64,000 bases of DNA from Methylococcales bacterium (lineage in GTDB: Bacteria > Pseudomonadota > Gammaproteobacteria > Methylococcales > Methylomonadaceae): positions 1 to 64,000 of the forward strand of contig JAPLRR010000042.1 in the NCBI GenBank assembly GCA_026399075.1, read 5' to 3'. Below are positions 40,286 to 50,807 of this stretch, piece after piece (the first letter of the stretch is position 1; each line of letters starts with the position of its first letter). Both the position numbers and the translations under genes were made by a program. The notes beneath the pieces were generated by a model, which saw nothing but the letters and a program-made list of their open reading frames with translations, made no database searches and was not told the origin of the DNA.

Positions 40286-42169
40286 TTATAGTTCGATACG
40301 GATGCCAAGTTCCACAACCCGTTCAACCGGGATTTTAAAGAAATCGATGGCGCTGGTGGAATTTTGGAATAAAAACTTGAAGAGGTGTCGGCGCCATTTT
40401 GGCATGGGGCTTTTGTTACGGAAAGACACATGTTCGCTGCCGATAAAAAAAGAAGCGGTGTTAGGGTCAAAATCCAGGCCTTCTTGGTTACAGACTTCCA
40501 ATGCTCGGCGGACATCGGCATTTTGCTTGAAGCCGTAATATAGTTTTACCCGATAAAAACTTTTGTTTTCCCCAAACACCCGGATTTTGACCAAGTGTTC
40601 TTCATCGACATAAGGGTCGTTGGTGGTGACTATCGTTAATACAATAATCCGTTCATGCAGCACATGGTTGTGCTCTAGGTTGTGCAGCAGCACTTGGGGC
40701 ACACCGCGCAAGCTTCTGGTCAAATAAATCGCCGTGCCGTCCACGCGTGCCAATTTACCGTGAATTTTCTTTTCCAAATCTTCGAATAGTACGCGGCGTT
40801 CATCCATATATTGTGTAAGCAAGGCGCGGCCCTTGATCCACGTTGTCAGCACTAGGAATATAACCGTGGCCACAAGCAGTGGCAGCCAGCCACCGGTTGG
40901 GATTTTCAGACTGTTGGACGAAAAAAACAAAAAATCGATGGATAAAAACGTAGCCAGAAAAATGACACTGGCAACCTTGGTCCAGTGCCATAAGGCTTGG
41001 ATAATGATAAATGCCAGCAAGGTATCAACAATCATCGTGCCAGTAACCGCAATGCCATACGCCGATGCCAATGCCGATGAGGATTGGAAACTGACCACCA
41101 ACACGAAAACCGATACCATCAACAGCCAGTTGATGGCTGGCACATAGACTTGCCCCATCTCATCACCTGACGTATGTAAAATATTCATGCGTGGGCAATA
41201 GCCCAGTTGTATTGCTTGCCGCGTCACCGAAAAAGCCCCAGAAATTACGGCCTGCGAGGCGATGACCGTGGCTAGCGTAGCCAGGATTAGCAAGGGGTAA
41301 AGCGCCCAAGTCGGCGCCAATAAATAGAATGGGTTTTCTATGGCTTCAGGATGGCCAATCAACAGTGCCCCTTGCCCAAAATAATTGAGCAGCAAGGCCG
41401 GAAACGCAAAACCGAACCACGCATAGCGGATGGGCTTCAGGCCGAAGTGCCCCATATCGGCGTACAAGGCTTCTGCGCCGGTGATCGCCAGCACGACTGA
41501 GCCCATAATCAAAAAACCTTTCCAGCCCAACTCCAGCAGTAAATGCGCTGCGTAATAAGGGTTGATGGCCATTAACACACTCGGTTCGTGGATGATATTG
41601 ACCACCCCCAATACTGCTAGCAGGCCAAACCAGAAACACATGATGGGCGAAAAGATTTTTCCGACCTTGCCCGTGCCTTTCGCTTGTAGCAAAAATAGTC
41701 CGCCCAATACCGTAACAGTGATGGGCAGCACGTAATGGGCCAGTGACGGGGCAATAATTTGCAGGCCTTCAACCGCACTTAATACCGAGATGGCAGGGGT
41801 GATAATGCTGTCGCCATAAAACAGCGAGGCGCCAAGTAAGCCAATAGTCACAATAAAGGCCATGCGTTTGGGGTTTTCTTTAGAACCCTGTAATGCCAGC
41901 GCCATTAGCGCGATGATGCCCCCTTCACCTTTGTTATCGGCCCGCATAATAAAAACTGCGTATTTTATTGTCACCACCATGGTTAATGACCAAAAAATTA
42001 ACGACAACACACCTAGCACATTGGGTTCATTGATCGTTATGCCGCCATGAAAAACTTCCTTAAGCGCATAAAGCGGGCTGGTGCCGATGTCGCCGAACAC
42101 TACGCCGATGGCACCTAGGGCCAAACTGGTTAATTGTTTATTGGACTGGTCTTGTGTGGATGAGGACAT
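40286..42169 (-). CDS. kup: Low-affinity potassium transporter Kup
   Basis: LALGAIGVVFGDIGTSPLYALKEVF...ALYADMGHFG. Confidence 0.95.
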   Translation of the reverse strand: MSSSTQDQSNKQLTSLALGAIGVVFGDIGTSPLYALKEVFHGGITINEPNVLGVLSLIFWSLTMVVTIKYAVFIMRADNKGEGGIIALMALALQGSKENPKRMAFIVTIGLLGASLFYGDSIITPAISVLSAVEGLQIIAPSLAHYVLPITVTVLGGLFLLQAKGTGKVGKIFSPIMCFWFGLLAVLGVVNIIHEPSVLMAINPYYAAHLLLELGWKGFLIMGSVVLAITGAEALYADMGHFGLKPIRYAWFGFAFPALLLNYFGQGALLIGHPEAIENPFYLLAPTWALYPLLILATLATVIASQAVISGAFSVTRQAIQLGYCPRMNILHTSGDEMGQVYVPAINWLLMVSVFVLVVSFQSSSALASAYGIAVTGTMIVDTLLAFIIIQALWHWTKVASVIFLATFLSIDFLFFSSNSLKIPTGGWLPLLVATVIFLVLTTWIKGRALLTQYMDERRVLFEDLEKKIHGKLARVDGTAIYLTRSLRGVPQVLLHNLEHNHVLHERIIVLTIVTTNDPYVDEEHLVKIRVFGENKSFYRVKLYYGFKQNADVRRALEVCNQEGLDFDPNTASFFIGSEHVSFRNKSPMPKWRRHLFKFLFQNSTSAIDFFKIPVERVVELGIRIEL

Positions 42170-42278
42170 GAATAATGTTGCTGACTCTGAAAAGGGTTAA
42201 AAATAAGTCCGGCAGCGTTTTGTCCCGTTGTTTGTAGACAAAGGCAATGCCACTGGTCGGATATTTTGGTTGGCTAGT

Positions 42279-43781
42279 TTAAAAATAGCGTGCGTTTATC
42301 CAAAAATGTACGGCGATACTGGCGAAATAACCCAGTAAAATGACGGGCATCCAGCGCATGTGGTAGGCAAAAGTATAACCTTCCTTGATTCTGCCCAGTA
42401 AGCCAACGCCAGGCGCTGAACCAATCGCCAGCAAGCTACCACCAACACCCAAGGTGAGTGTCAACAGCAGCCATTGGCCTGTTGGCAGGTCGGGGTGCAT
42501 ATTCAACACCGCAAACATTAGGGTGCCGTTATCAATAAATGCGGATGACAAACCAATGCTGATATTGGCAATAGTGGGGCTGATTTGGCCAAACAGAAAA
42601 TGGGCAATCGCATCCAAATAGCCGATAAACCCCAGTGCGCCAATAATCATCATCGCGCCATAAAAAAACAATAGCGTGTCCCAATCCACATTGCCGATAT
42701 TTTTAAAGACATCAAAATCTTGCTTTTTATTGTCTTTGGGGGCTTCCACTTGGAAGAGTTCGTAGACATGGGCAAAGTCACTTTTGACTTCGTGTGCGGT
42801 TTTGGTCAGAAAAAAACAGAAAAACTGCAACAAGCCCAAGCCCGCCATCATACCGGCTGCGGGGGGTAATTCCAGGGTGACATTCGAGGCCACTGTAATG
42901 ATTAGGGTGAGGAGGAATAGTAAAATGACCCGTTTGCTGCCACGGCGTAGCCATATTTTGCTGGATGACGCAGCGGGGGTTTCTTTGGGCACAAAAAAAT
43001 TCATGATGGCCGCAGGTACGAGGAAATTGACCAAGCAGGGTAGTGACAAAGAGAAAAATTCTTGGAAATGCAGGATTTTATGTTGCCAGACAAACAAGGT
43101 TGAGATGCCGCCCAAGGGGCTTAATGAGCCGCCTGCATTGGTCGCCACGACAATATTGACGCATGCCAGTGCGGTGAATTCTTTTTTGTTTTTACCGACG
43201 GCTGCCGCGACAGTGCCCAATAACAGGCCGACCGCTAAGCCGCTAATGACTGTAGAAAGGATAAAAGCCAGCGCCCCCGTGATCCAGAACAGTTGGCGAT
43301 AGCTGTATTGACGGCCTAGCAGCCAAATCCTGAGGCCGTCGAAAATGCCGCGTTCTTCCATGGCGTTGATATACGTCATAGACACTAAAATAAACAGCAG
43401 CAGTTCAATATACGCCAGCAAGTTGCTTTCAAAGGCCACAGCCGCGACTTTGGCCTGCCCATGCAAGGCATAATAGATACAGATTGCAAACCATACCAGC
43501 GCCGACCCCAACACCATCGGCTTGGATTTGCTTAACTCAAGCACTTCTTCAGACATGGCCGCTATATAGGCCAATACGGTGATGGCTATGGAAAGATAAC
43601 CAATAATATGGTGGCTTAAGCTTAGTTGTGAGGCCACGTTTAAGCTGTCCGTGGTTTCGTTCGCTAATTCCGTTATCGGTAGCAAGAGGAATAACACGAG
43701 AGTTAAAAACTTAAAAAATGGGCTGTTCATTGGTGTCCTCATCAATATTTTAAGAAAAGGGTTGGCTAAAAATAACGGCAA
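42279..43781 (-). CDS. nhaD: NhaD-type Na+/H+ antiporter
   Basis: Multi-pass; VVATNAGGSLSPLGGISTLFVWQ; IGLSSAFIDNGTLMFAVLNM. Confidence 0.85.
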   Translation of the reverse strand: MPLFLANPFLKILMRTPMNSPFFKFLTLVLFLLLPITELANETTDSLNVASQLSLSHHIIGYLSIAITVLAYIAAMSEEVLELSKSKPMVLGSALVWFAICIYYALHGQAKVAAVAFESNLLAYIELLLFILVSMTYINAMEERGIFDGLRIWLLGRQYSYRQLFWITGALAFILSTVISGLAVGLLLGTVAAAVGKNKKEFTALACVNIVVATNAGGSLSPLGGISTLFVWQHKILHFQEFFSLSLPCLVNFLVPAAIMNFFVPKETPAASSSKIWLRRGSKRVILLFLLTLIITVASNVTLELPPAAGMMAGLGLLQFFCFFLTKTAHEVKSDFAHVYELFQVEAPKDNKKQDFDVFKNIGNVDWDTLLFFYGAMMIIGALGFIGYLDAIAHFLFGQISPTIANISIGLSSAFIDNGTLMFAVLNMHPDLPTGQWLLLTLTLGVGGSLLAIGSAPGVGLLGRIKEGYTFAYHMRWMPVILLGYFASIAVHFWINARYF

Positions 43782-43988
43782 CTAATACGGGAGAAAGTCG
43801 AACCTAGCTGCCTTTAATGCCTGTATGTACGGTATTATGCCCAATTTTCTTATCTTACGGAAAGTGTAAGCTATGCCGTATAAAAATGTTGTAAAAATGG
43901 GGTGTGAGTTTGCCGCTGGTTTCACCCCAGATTAATTGGTTTTTGCCAGGGTTGGAGAGTGTTTTGTTTGGATAGGCTTTAAGCCCCG

Positions 43989-45614
43989 CTAAATTCCCCG
44001 GTAGCCAGACGTGATCGGATAGCGCCTATCGCGCCCGAATGCCCTGCTGCTGATTTTAATGCCTGGGGGGGATTGGCGGCGTTTGTATTCATTCCTGTCT
44101 ACCAGCTGAATTGCCCTAGCGACATCTTTGGGCGCAAACCCGGCGGCAATGATTTGTTCAGCGGACAGATCTTGCTCTATATAGCGTTCTAATATCGGGT
44201 CCAAAATATCGTAAGGGGGTAAGGAATCCGCATCAATTTGGTCGGGGGCCAGTTCAGCAGAAGGCGGCCGGGTGATAACGCGTTCCGGGATGACTTCAGA
44301 CAAGGTGTTACGGTAACGGGACAATTGATAAACCAGCAACTTGGGTACGTCTTTGAGCGGGGCAAAGCCACCCGCCATATCGCCATAAAGCGTTGCATAG
44401 CCGACGCTCATTTCGCTTTTATTACCGGTGGTCAACAACAGTTTACCTTGTTTGTTGGACAACGCCATTAAGATCACGCCACGGCAACGCGCTTGGATAT
44501 TTTCTTCGGTGGTGTCTTTGGCCGTGCCTGCAAAGACATCGGCCAACATGCCGGTAAACGCATTAACAGCGGGTTCTATAGGGATGCAGTGGTATTTTAC
44601 ACCTAGGGCTAATGCCTCTTGTACTGCATCTTCATTGCTCATGTCTAGTGTATAGCGTGAGGGCATAAGCACTGCCTCAACTTTGTCTGCGCCCAGCGCA
44701 TCCACCGCCAAGGCCAACACCAGCGCCGAATCAATGCCGCCGGATAAGCCTAATAGCGCGCCATGGAAGCCGTTTTTGCGGACATAATCTTTAATGCCCA
44801 GCACTAGCGCGTGATATTCGCTGGAGATTTCTTGGTAGAGCGGCGCACAAATGCTTGGGATAGGCTGGTTGCCGGTAAATTCGATAACACTGATTTGTTC
44901 TTTAAACTCGGCGGCACGGAATACGATATGGCCGTTGGCATCAGTGGCAAATGACGCGCCATCAAAAATCAGCTCATCTTGGCCACCGACTTGATTGACA
45001 TACAGCAGCGGGATTTGCGAAGCGCTTGCTTGCTGGCAAACAACGGCTTCGCGCTGATGGCTTTTCCCCGAATTAAAGGGGGAGGCGTTAAGGGTCAGCA
45101 GCAATTCTGCACCCGCTTGTTTGGTGGCATCGATGATGCCGCTTTTCCAGACATCTTCGCAAATGGTCAGGCCAATGAAATGGCCGTTAAATTCAAACAC
45201 GCCAGGTAACGTCCCCGCTGTAAAATAACGCTGTTCATCAAACACCCCATAATTGGGCAGCGCTTGTTTGCGGTAGCAGGCCAAGATTACACCTTGTTGT
45301 AAAACCACGGCGCTGTTGTACAACTGGTCGCCGTCACGTTCAGGGAATCCCACCACCATGGCAATATCGGCCACCCGTTCGGCAAGTTGATAAATGGCGT
45401 TGTTGGCGGCCTCAATAAAATCTGGGCGGAATAATAAATCTTCTGCGGGATAACCGGTAATGGCCAGTTCCGGAAAGACGATCATGTCGGCATGTAACTG
45501 GTCACGCGCATAAATGGCTGCTGTGGCAATGTTGTCAAGGTTGGCGTTGATATTGCCGACCAAGAAATTGATTTGTGCGAGGGCGATTTTTAATGGCATA
45601 AAGGGCGCTGGCAA
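43989..45614 (-). CDS. nadE: Glutamine-dependent NAD+ synthetase
   Basis: Nitrilase-type N-domain plus LGLSGGIDSALVLALAVDALG and LLTTGNKSEMSVGYATLYGDMAGGFAPLKDVPK. Confidence 0.95.
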   Translation of the reverse strand: MPAPFMPLKIALAQINFLVGNINANLDNIATAAIYARDQLHADMIVFPELAITGYPAEDLLFRPDFIEAANNAIYQLAERVADIAMVVGFPERDGDQLYNSAVVLQQGVILACYRKQALPNYGVFDEQRYFTAGTLPGVFEFNGHFIGLTICEDVWKSGIIDATKQAGAELLLTLNASPFNSGKSHQREAVVCQQASASQIPLLYVNQVGGQDELIFDGASFATDANGHIVFRAAEFKEQISVIEFTGNQPIPSICAPLYQEISSEYHALVLGIKDYVRKNGFHGALLGLSGGIDSALVLALAVDALGADKVEAVLMPSRYTLDMSNEDAVQEALALGVKYHCIPIEPAVNAFTGMLADVFAGTAKDTTEENIQARCRGVILMALSNKQGKLLLTTGNKSEMSVGYATLYGDMAGGFAPLKDVPKLLVYQLSRYRNTLSEVIPERVITRPPSAELAPDQIDADSLPPYDILDPILERYIEQDLSAEQIIAAGFAPKDVARAIQLVDRNEYKRRQSPPGIKISSRAFGRDRRYPITSGYRGI

Positions 45615-45914
45615 ATTTGCATAGTTATGGTGTGGTGCTCATTATACGGAATTTGTGCCTAGGTGTTGAAAAGCCTGAAAAGATAAAGTGGATTTGGATT
45701 GGCAATGTTAATGGGGGCTGTTGGGTTGTTTGGCTCAATCTTGCTGGTTTTGGTGTGTATGGCTAGTTGTTGTTTAAGTGGTTGTATGTTATAGATTATT
45801 ATTTGTTGCTAACAAAGTGATTGGGAGTTGTCCTTATTAAGTACAATTTTTGTCAATGTTTTGTAAAGCTTTATGTTAGTATAAGGTTTTATAATTTGAT
45901 GCAAAGAAGCAACT

Positions 45915-46892
45915 ATGATCGGTCCTAATGATGACTCAGCGCAATATCTAATTAGCACGGTTTCGAAAAGATCGGGTGTCAAATCTGACTTGGTTAGAGC
46001 TTGGGAGCGCCGCTATCAGGCGGTGACCCCCACGCGCACGGCAGGCGGGCATCGGGTTTATACCGACCAGGATATTGCCCGCTTAAAGCTGCTCAACCAA
46101 GCAACCAATATTGGCCATAGCATCAGCCAAATCGCACAATTTTCCCTGGATGACCTTAAAAACCTGTTGAAAGACGAAGGTGACGCGATTAGTCGGCCTT
46201 CGCTGGGTGCTACTCACTCAGCCAGCGACAGGGCCCATCTGGCAGAAGATTATATCGAAAAATGCTATGCAGCAGTGTTGGCTTTCAATGCCAAGGCTTT
46301 AGAGGCGCATTTTGAAAATGCCATTGTTGAGTTGGGCACGGAAGCCTTTATAGAACATTTGTTGACCCCTTTACTGACTCAAATTGGTGAGCGCTGGAAA
46401 GCGGGCGAACTGAGGCCAGTCCATGAGCACATGACGTCGTCGGTGATCCGGTCTTTGACGTATATTTTACGTAACAATAACCCTTGTCCCGCCAATGCAC
46501 CCAGGATGATAGTCACTACGCCGATAGGGCAGCTGCATGAGCTGGGGGCTTTGCTGGCGGCCATTATGGCGGAACTTTGTGGTTGGCAAGTCACCTATTT
46601 GGGCGCCAATTTGCCCGCTGAAGAAATTGCTGCCGGTGTAAAATACACTAACGCCACGGCATTGACCATTAGCCTGAGCTTTGCCGCTGATGACCATGTT
46701 GTGCCCAAAGAGCTTAGACGGCTGAAAAAACTGATAGGCAGTGATGTGGCCTTGATTGTTGGTGGGCGCGCTGCTGGGCACTTTCAAGCGGTTTTGGATG
46801 AAATTGGGGTGGTAAATATTCAGGGTTACGCCCATTACCGGAGTATTCTGGAGAAACTGGCGGCCAATAACTTAGCGAAAAGCGCCGTTTAA
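45915..46892 (+). CDS. MerR-family regulator with cobalamin-binding domain (CarH/LitR-like)
   Basis: MerR HTH (VKSDLVRAWERRYQAVTPTRTAGGHRVYTDQDIARL) then W-x9-EH (WKAGELRPVHEH) and GQLHELGALLAA...GWQVTYLGANLPAEEI. Confidence 0.83.
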   Translation: MIGPNDDSAQYLISTVSKRSGVKSDLVRAWERRYQAVTPTRTAGGHRVYTDQDIARLKLLNQATNIGHSISQIAQFSLDDLKNLLKDEGDAISRPSLGATHSASDRAHLAEDYIEKCYAAVLAFNAKALEAHFENAIVELGTEAFIEHLLTPLLTQIGERWKAGELRPVHEHMTSSVIRSLTYILRNNNPCPANAPRMIVTTPIGQLHELGALLAAIMAELCGWQVTYLGANLPAEEIAAGVKYTNATALTISLSFAADDHVVPKELRRLKKLIGSDVALIVGGRAAGHFQAVLDEIGVVNIQGYAHYRSILEKLAANNLAKSAV

Positions 46893-46961
46893 TCCAATAG
46901 GGGCGGCCTTTTTGGAATCCCTGTCCCTTGTTCCCTTGGTTTTATTGATTGATGGTTTGCT

Positions 46962-47390
46962 ATGCGCTTTTGGGAAAGTAAAACACTGGATGAAATGAGC
47001 CCGCAAGAATGGGAATCCTTGTGTGACAATTGTGGCAAATGTTGTTTGCACAAGCTGGAGGACGAGGATACGGGCAAAATAGCTTTTACCCGTGTGGCTT
47101 GCAAACTGATTAATTTAAAAACGTGCCGATGCACACGCTATAGTGAACGCACCCGTTTAGTGGCAGATTGTTTGGATGTCAGGCAACTGGCGTTGGCGAA
47201 TTATCACTGGCTACCTTCAAGCTGTGCCTATCGTTTATTGTCTGAAAATAAAGAACTGCCTTCTTGGCATCCCTTGCGGACGGGAAGTTTTGCCAGTGTC
47301 AAAAGGGCAGGGGTTGCAATCAGTGGCTACGCTATCGAAGAATCACGTGATATAAATCTGCAAGAACATATTATTGCCTGGCTAGATTGA
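46962..47390 (+). CDS. YcgN-family cysteine cluster protein
   Basis: LCDNCGKCCLHKLED...RVACKLINLKTCRCTRYSERTRLVADCL. Confidence 0.88.
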   Translation: MRFWESKTLDEMSPQEWESLCDNCGKCCLHKLEDEDTGKIAFTRVACKLINLKTCRCTRYSERTRLVADCLDVRQLALANYHWLPSSCAYRLLSENKELPSWHPLRTGSFASVKRAGVAISGYAIEESRDINLQEHIIAWLD

Positions 47391-47450
47391 CAAACCGTCT
47401 TTGCTCCCTATGGCGAACAAGGGTCGTGGTTTAACCGACTTGATTGGCGG

Positions 47451-47909
47451 TCACGGCTTAAGCCGGATAACAAAACCTGCGCCATCCACTGATTTTTGTT
47501 TTTCTGTTTCTGGCTCTGGGGACATTAAAAAGTCACCATCCAATTCTAGTGGGCTAGGCTTTTTTTTAGTTTGTGGGGCAAAAATATTGTTTGTTGGCGT
47601 TTGGTCTGTTGGGGGTGCTTGATCTTGTGATGCGGTGCTTTCATGTGTTCCAAACGGCAGCGAAAGGTCAAGCGGCTTTTCATAGTCGTCATTGGATTTG
47701 GGGGATGAAGCGTCGGTATCCGATTTGATGGGCTTAGGTGATTTTTTTTTCAGCTGATTGCGCTTATGTCCGGTCTTGGGTGAGTCTGCTTTAACCACTA
47801 TATTTTGAGTTGCCATGCGGCGAGATTGATCATCCGCTTGGCTTAAACCGCTTAGAAAAAGCCAAGAAAGCGTTAGAAAACTGACTAAAATTTTACGTTG
47901 GTTTATCAT
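47451..47909 (-). CDS. Hypothetical exported protein
   Basis: Signal-peptide-like N-terminus, low-complexity Lys/Pro/Ser body. Confidence 0.45.
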   Translation of the reverse strand: MINQRKILVSFLTLSWLFLSGLSQADDQSRRMATQNIVVKADSPKTGHKRNQLKKKSPKPIKSDTDASSPKSNDDYEKPLDLSLPFGTHESTASQDQAPPTDQTPTNNIFAPQTKKKPSPLELDGDFLMSPEPETEKQKSVDGAGFVIRLKP

Positions 47910-48164
47910 TTTATTCCGTTATAAAGCCATGTAACTGTACAGTGGTAAAGCGCCGCAACGGTTAGACGCAAGGCCAGCCAGCCAAAAACGCTAAGCCAAG
48001 GCGCATCAGTGGATTTAATCGTTTTATTGCGAGCCACCTAAAAACATTAGCACAGCACAGGTCTACTAGACAAGGCACAATTTTTTGGTAGGCCTTAAAA
48101 AAATGGTGCTGGCTAAGCGGCGCGTTTGGGTCTGGGTCGGTTTGCCCCTACGCCACGGCTACTT

Positions 48165-48722
48165 CTAGCTTATGATTTCAGTTTGATAACGATAAGCTTT
48201 GATAGTGTCAGACCAATAATTGGGGGCAAGCCCGGCTTTTTGTTTTAAATGCTGCAGAAACTGCTTGGGTTGTGGCAGTTGTTCCCAAACTGATGGTAAA
48301 AATGTGCCCCGTCGGTGGCCTTCGGCCAAGATTAAGCCATCTATACCGGGTTGTAATTGGCTAATCAAATCCTGTTCTGAAGTAAATGAAACCGGCTCGG
48401 CAGGGGTGAGCAATGATAAGTGTATTTCTAGTTCACCTAGCTCGCCATCTGCCAATGGTTCAAAGCGCGGGTCTTTAAAGGCTGCTAAAAAGGCATTGGT
48501 GGCAATATCTTCGGCCAGAGGCCGGGTGGCTTCCAACATGCCAATGCAGCCGCGTAGCTGATTCTGTTTGAGCAATGTAACAAACGTGGCGCGTAGGGCG
48601 GTCAATTCTGCCGGATAATCCGCCAAATCCACTTGTAAGGGGCGGCCTGTTTTCAGCCCCTCTGCAATTGAGCTTCTCGCCAACGTCAATAAGCGTTGTT
48701 GCTGGTCTTTAGTCAATGACAT
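48165..48722 (-). CDS. amrA: AmmeMemoRadiSam system protein A (AMMECR1 domain)
   Basis: LRGCIGMLEATRPLAEDIATNAFLAAFKDPRFEPL...LGELEIHLSLLTPAEPVSF. Start taken at MSLTKDQ; ORF open to 48785. Confidence 0.88.
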   Translation of the reverse strand: MSLTKDQQQRLLTLARSSIAEGLKTGRPLQVDLADYPAELTALRATFVTLLKQNQLRGCIGMLEATRPLAEDIATNAFLAAFKDPRFEPLADGELGELEIHLSLLTPAEPVSFTSEQDLISQLQPGIDGLILAEGHRRGTFLPSVWEQLPQPKQFLQHLKQKAGLAPNYWSDTIKAYRYQTEIIS

Positions 48723-49488
48723 AAGCACCATACCCCACCACTTTGCTTTTATCCCCAGCCGTGTCGCCTGAGTTACGGAGGTCAATGGTTTTAATCGTGA
48801 GGGCTTTGTCCCTCGCCAGCTTTATTAGGCCGCTGACGGGCACCCGACCACAAGCAGAGTCAAAAGATAGTTGCTCGTATTGCAGGTGTTCTATTGCGCT
48901 GCTGGTGGCTTTATCCAGTTTTTTTGCCTCGGCATAACTATGGTAGTGGCTTAAGTCAGAGCTGATGACAATTAAGGTTTCATCACCACCCCATAACTTA
49001 TCTATCACTAGACTGACTTGATCGGCTGTTGCCTCGCCTACGACGATAGGGACAATTTTAAAATCATCGAGCATTTCTTGTAAAAAGGGCAATTGCACTT
49101 CTAGGCTATGTTCTTCGCCATGGGCTTGTTCAAGGTAGGCGACAAAAGGCAGTTGGGCAATGTCCGCAATAGCGTCTTGGTCAACAGGGATAAAACCTAA
49201 AGGGGTGATGAAAGCTTGGGCCTTGCTTACGGCCAAGCCCTTGAATGCAACTCGATGGGAGGGGCCTATGATAACCACGCGGGTAATCAGGTCATGGGCT
49301 TTTTGCAGGCGCACATAGGCGCTGGCAGCAATGGGGCCGGAATAAATATAGCCAGCATGGGGGGCAATGATGGCTTTGGGAACTTTCCCGCTGGCTTCGG
49401 CATCATTAAGGAATTGATCCAGCATTTGATGCAGTTGTTGCGGATTAGCCGGGTAAAAAGTCCCGGCAACGGCGGGCAGTCTGTTCAT
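48709..49488 (-). CDS. amrB: AmmeMemoRadiSam system protein B (Memo family)
   Basis: RLPAVAGTFYPANPQQL...APHAGYIYSGPIAASAY...VIGPSHR...SSDLSHYHSYAEAKKLD. Start taken at MNRLPAV; ORF open to 49587. Confidence 0.9.
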   Translation of the reverse strand: MNRLPAVAGTFYPANPQQLHQMLDQFLNDAEASGKVPKAIIAPHAGYIYSGPIAASAYVRLQKAHDLITRVVIIGPSHRVAFKGLAVSKAQAFITPLGFIPVDQDAIADIAQLPFVAYLEQAHGEEHSLEVQLPFLQEMLDDFKIVPIVVGEATADQVSLVIDKLWGGDETLIVISSDLSHYHSYAEAKKLDKATSSAIEHLQYEQLSFDSACGRVPVSGLIKLARDKALTIKTIDLRNSGDTAGDKSKVVGYGAYVID

Positions 49489-49619
49489 GTGCGGCTCCTT
49501 TCTTGCGTTAATAAGGTGAGGGCATCTATACTTTAATGAAAAACAGTCGCTTAATTCAACAATTAAATAGTAACTTACTTTTGACAAGTTGATTTATTAA
49601 CAGTTCCTGGAGTAGGGCA

Positions 49620-50708
49620 ATGACAAATTTTGTTAATCATGACACAGTCCAAACCCGTTTTTGGCATCCCTTGGATGACGGGCGCTTGCAATGTGATTTG
49701 TGCCCCCGGTTTTGCAAGTTACATGACGGCCAGCGTGGCTTATGCTTCGTCAGGCAAAGTTTGGGTGGCTGTGTGGTTATGACCAGTTATGGCCGCTCCA
49801 GCGGGTTAGCCATAGACCCTATCGAAAAAAAACCGCTGAACCATTTTTTGCCAGGTACCCCAGTGTTTTCTTTTGGCACGGCGGGGTGCAATTTGGCCTG
49901 TAAGTTTTGCCAGAATTGGGATATCAGCAAATCACGGGAAATGGATACGCTGATGAGCAAGGCCTCCCCCGAAGCCATTGCCAAAGCCGCATTGGCCTAT
50001 GGCTGCGACAGCGTTGCCTATACGTATAACGATCCGGTTGTTTTTCATGAATATGCCTTGGACACGGCAATGGCGTGCAGAAGTTTGGGCATCAAGTCAG
50101 TGTCGGTTTCTGCGGGTTATGTGTGCCCTGAACCCAGGGCCGAGTTTTATCAATGGATGGATGCTGCCAACATTGACTTAAAAGCTTTTAGTGAGCGCTT
50201 TTATCACCAGATCACAGGTGGGCATCTGCAATCCGTTTTGGAGACGCTATGTTATATCAAGCATGAAACCCCAGTGTGGTTAGAGCTGACAACCTTGATC
50301 ATTCCCGGTGAAAATGATTCGGTGGCAGAATTGGAAGCCATGACGCAATGGGTGGTTGAGAATTTGGGGGCGGATGTGCCCATGCACTTTACGGCTTTCC
50401 ACCCCGATTGGAAGCTGCGCGACAGGCCGCCTACACCCGTGGCCTCCTTGTTACAGGCACGGCAAATCGCCTTAAAAAATGGAGTCCATTACGCCTATGT
50501 GGGTAATGTCCATGATAAGGCTGCGGATAGCACCTATTGCCATAATTGTGGCAAGTTGTTGATAGGCCGTGATTGGTATGAGTTATCAGAGTGGAATCTC
50601 GACGCGGCTGGCCGCTGTGTTTTTTGTGGTGGGGTTTGTGCGGGGGTGTTCAAAGCGGAGCCCGGGAATTGGGGGGCAAAGCGCATGGCAGTAGATATGG
50701 ACAGATAA
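49620..50708 (+). CDS. amrS: AmmeMemoRadiSam system radical SAM enzyme
   Basis: CDLCPRFCKLHDGQRGLCFVRQ...GTAGCNLACKFCQNWDISKSRE (CxxxCxxC). Confidence 0.93.
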   Translation: MTNFVNHDTVQTRFWHPLDDGRLQCDLCPRFCKLHDGQRGLCFVRQSLGGCVVMTSYGRSSGLAIDPIEKKPLNHFLPGTPVFSFGTAGCNLACKFCQNWDISKSREMDTLMSKASPEAIAKAALAYGCDSVAYTYNDPVVFHEYALDTAMACRSLGIKSVSVSAGYVCPEPRAEFYQWMDAANIDLKAFSERFYHQITGGHLQSVLETLCYIKHETPVWLELTTLIIPGENDSVAELEAMTQWVVENLGADVPMHFTAFHPDWKLRDRPPTPVASLLQARQIALKNGVHYAYVGNVHDKAADSTYCHNCGKLLIGRDWYELSEWNLDAAGRCVFCGGVCAGVFKAEPGNWGAKRMAVDMDR

Positions 50709-50807
50709 TGCATTAAGCAGAAACCAAGGGCCGCTTCATTTAAAGTGGCAGCCGATGCTTGTGGGGGACTGTTTAAGTTGCCCCCACAAAGACCAATAGG
50801 CTATGGT

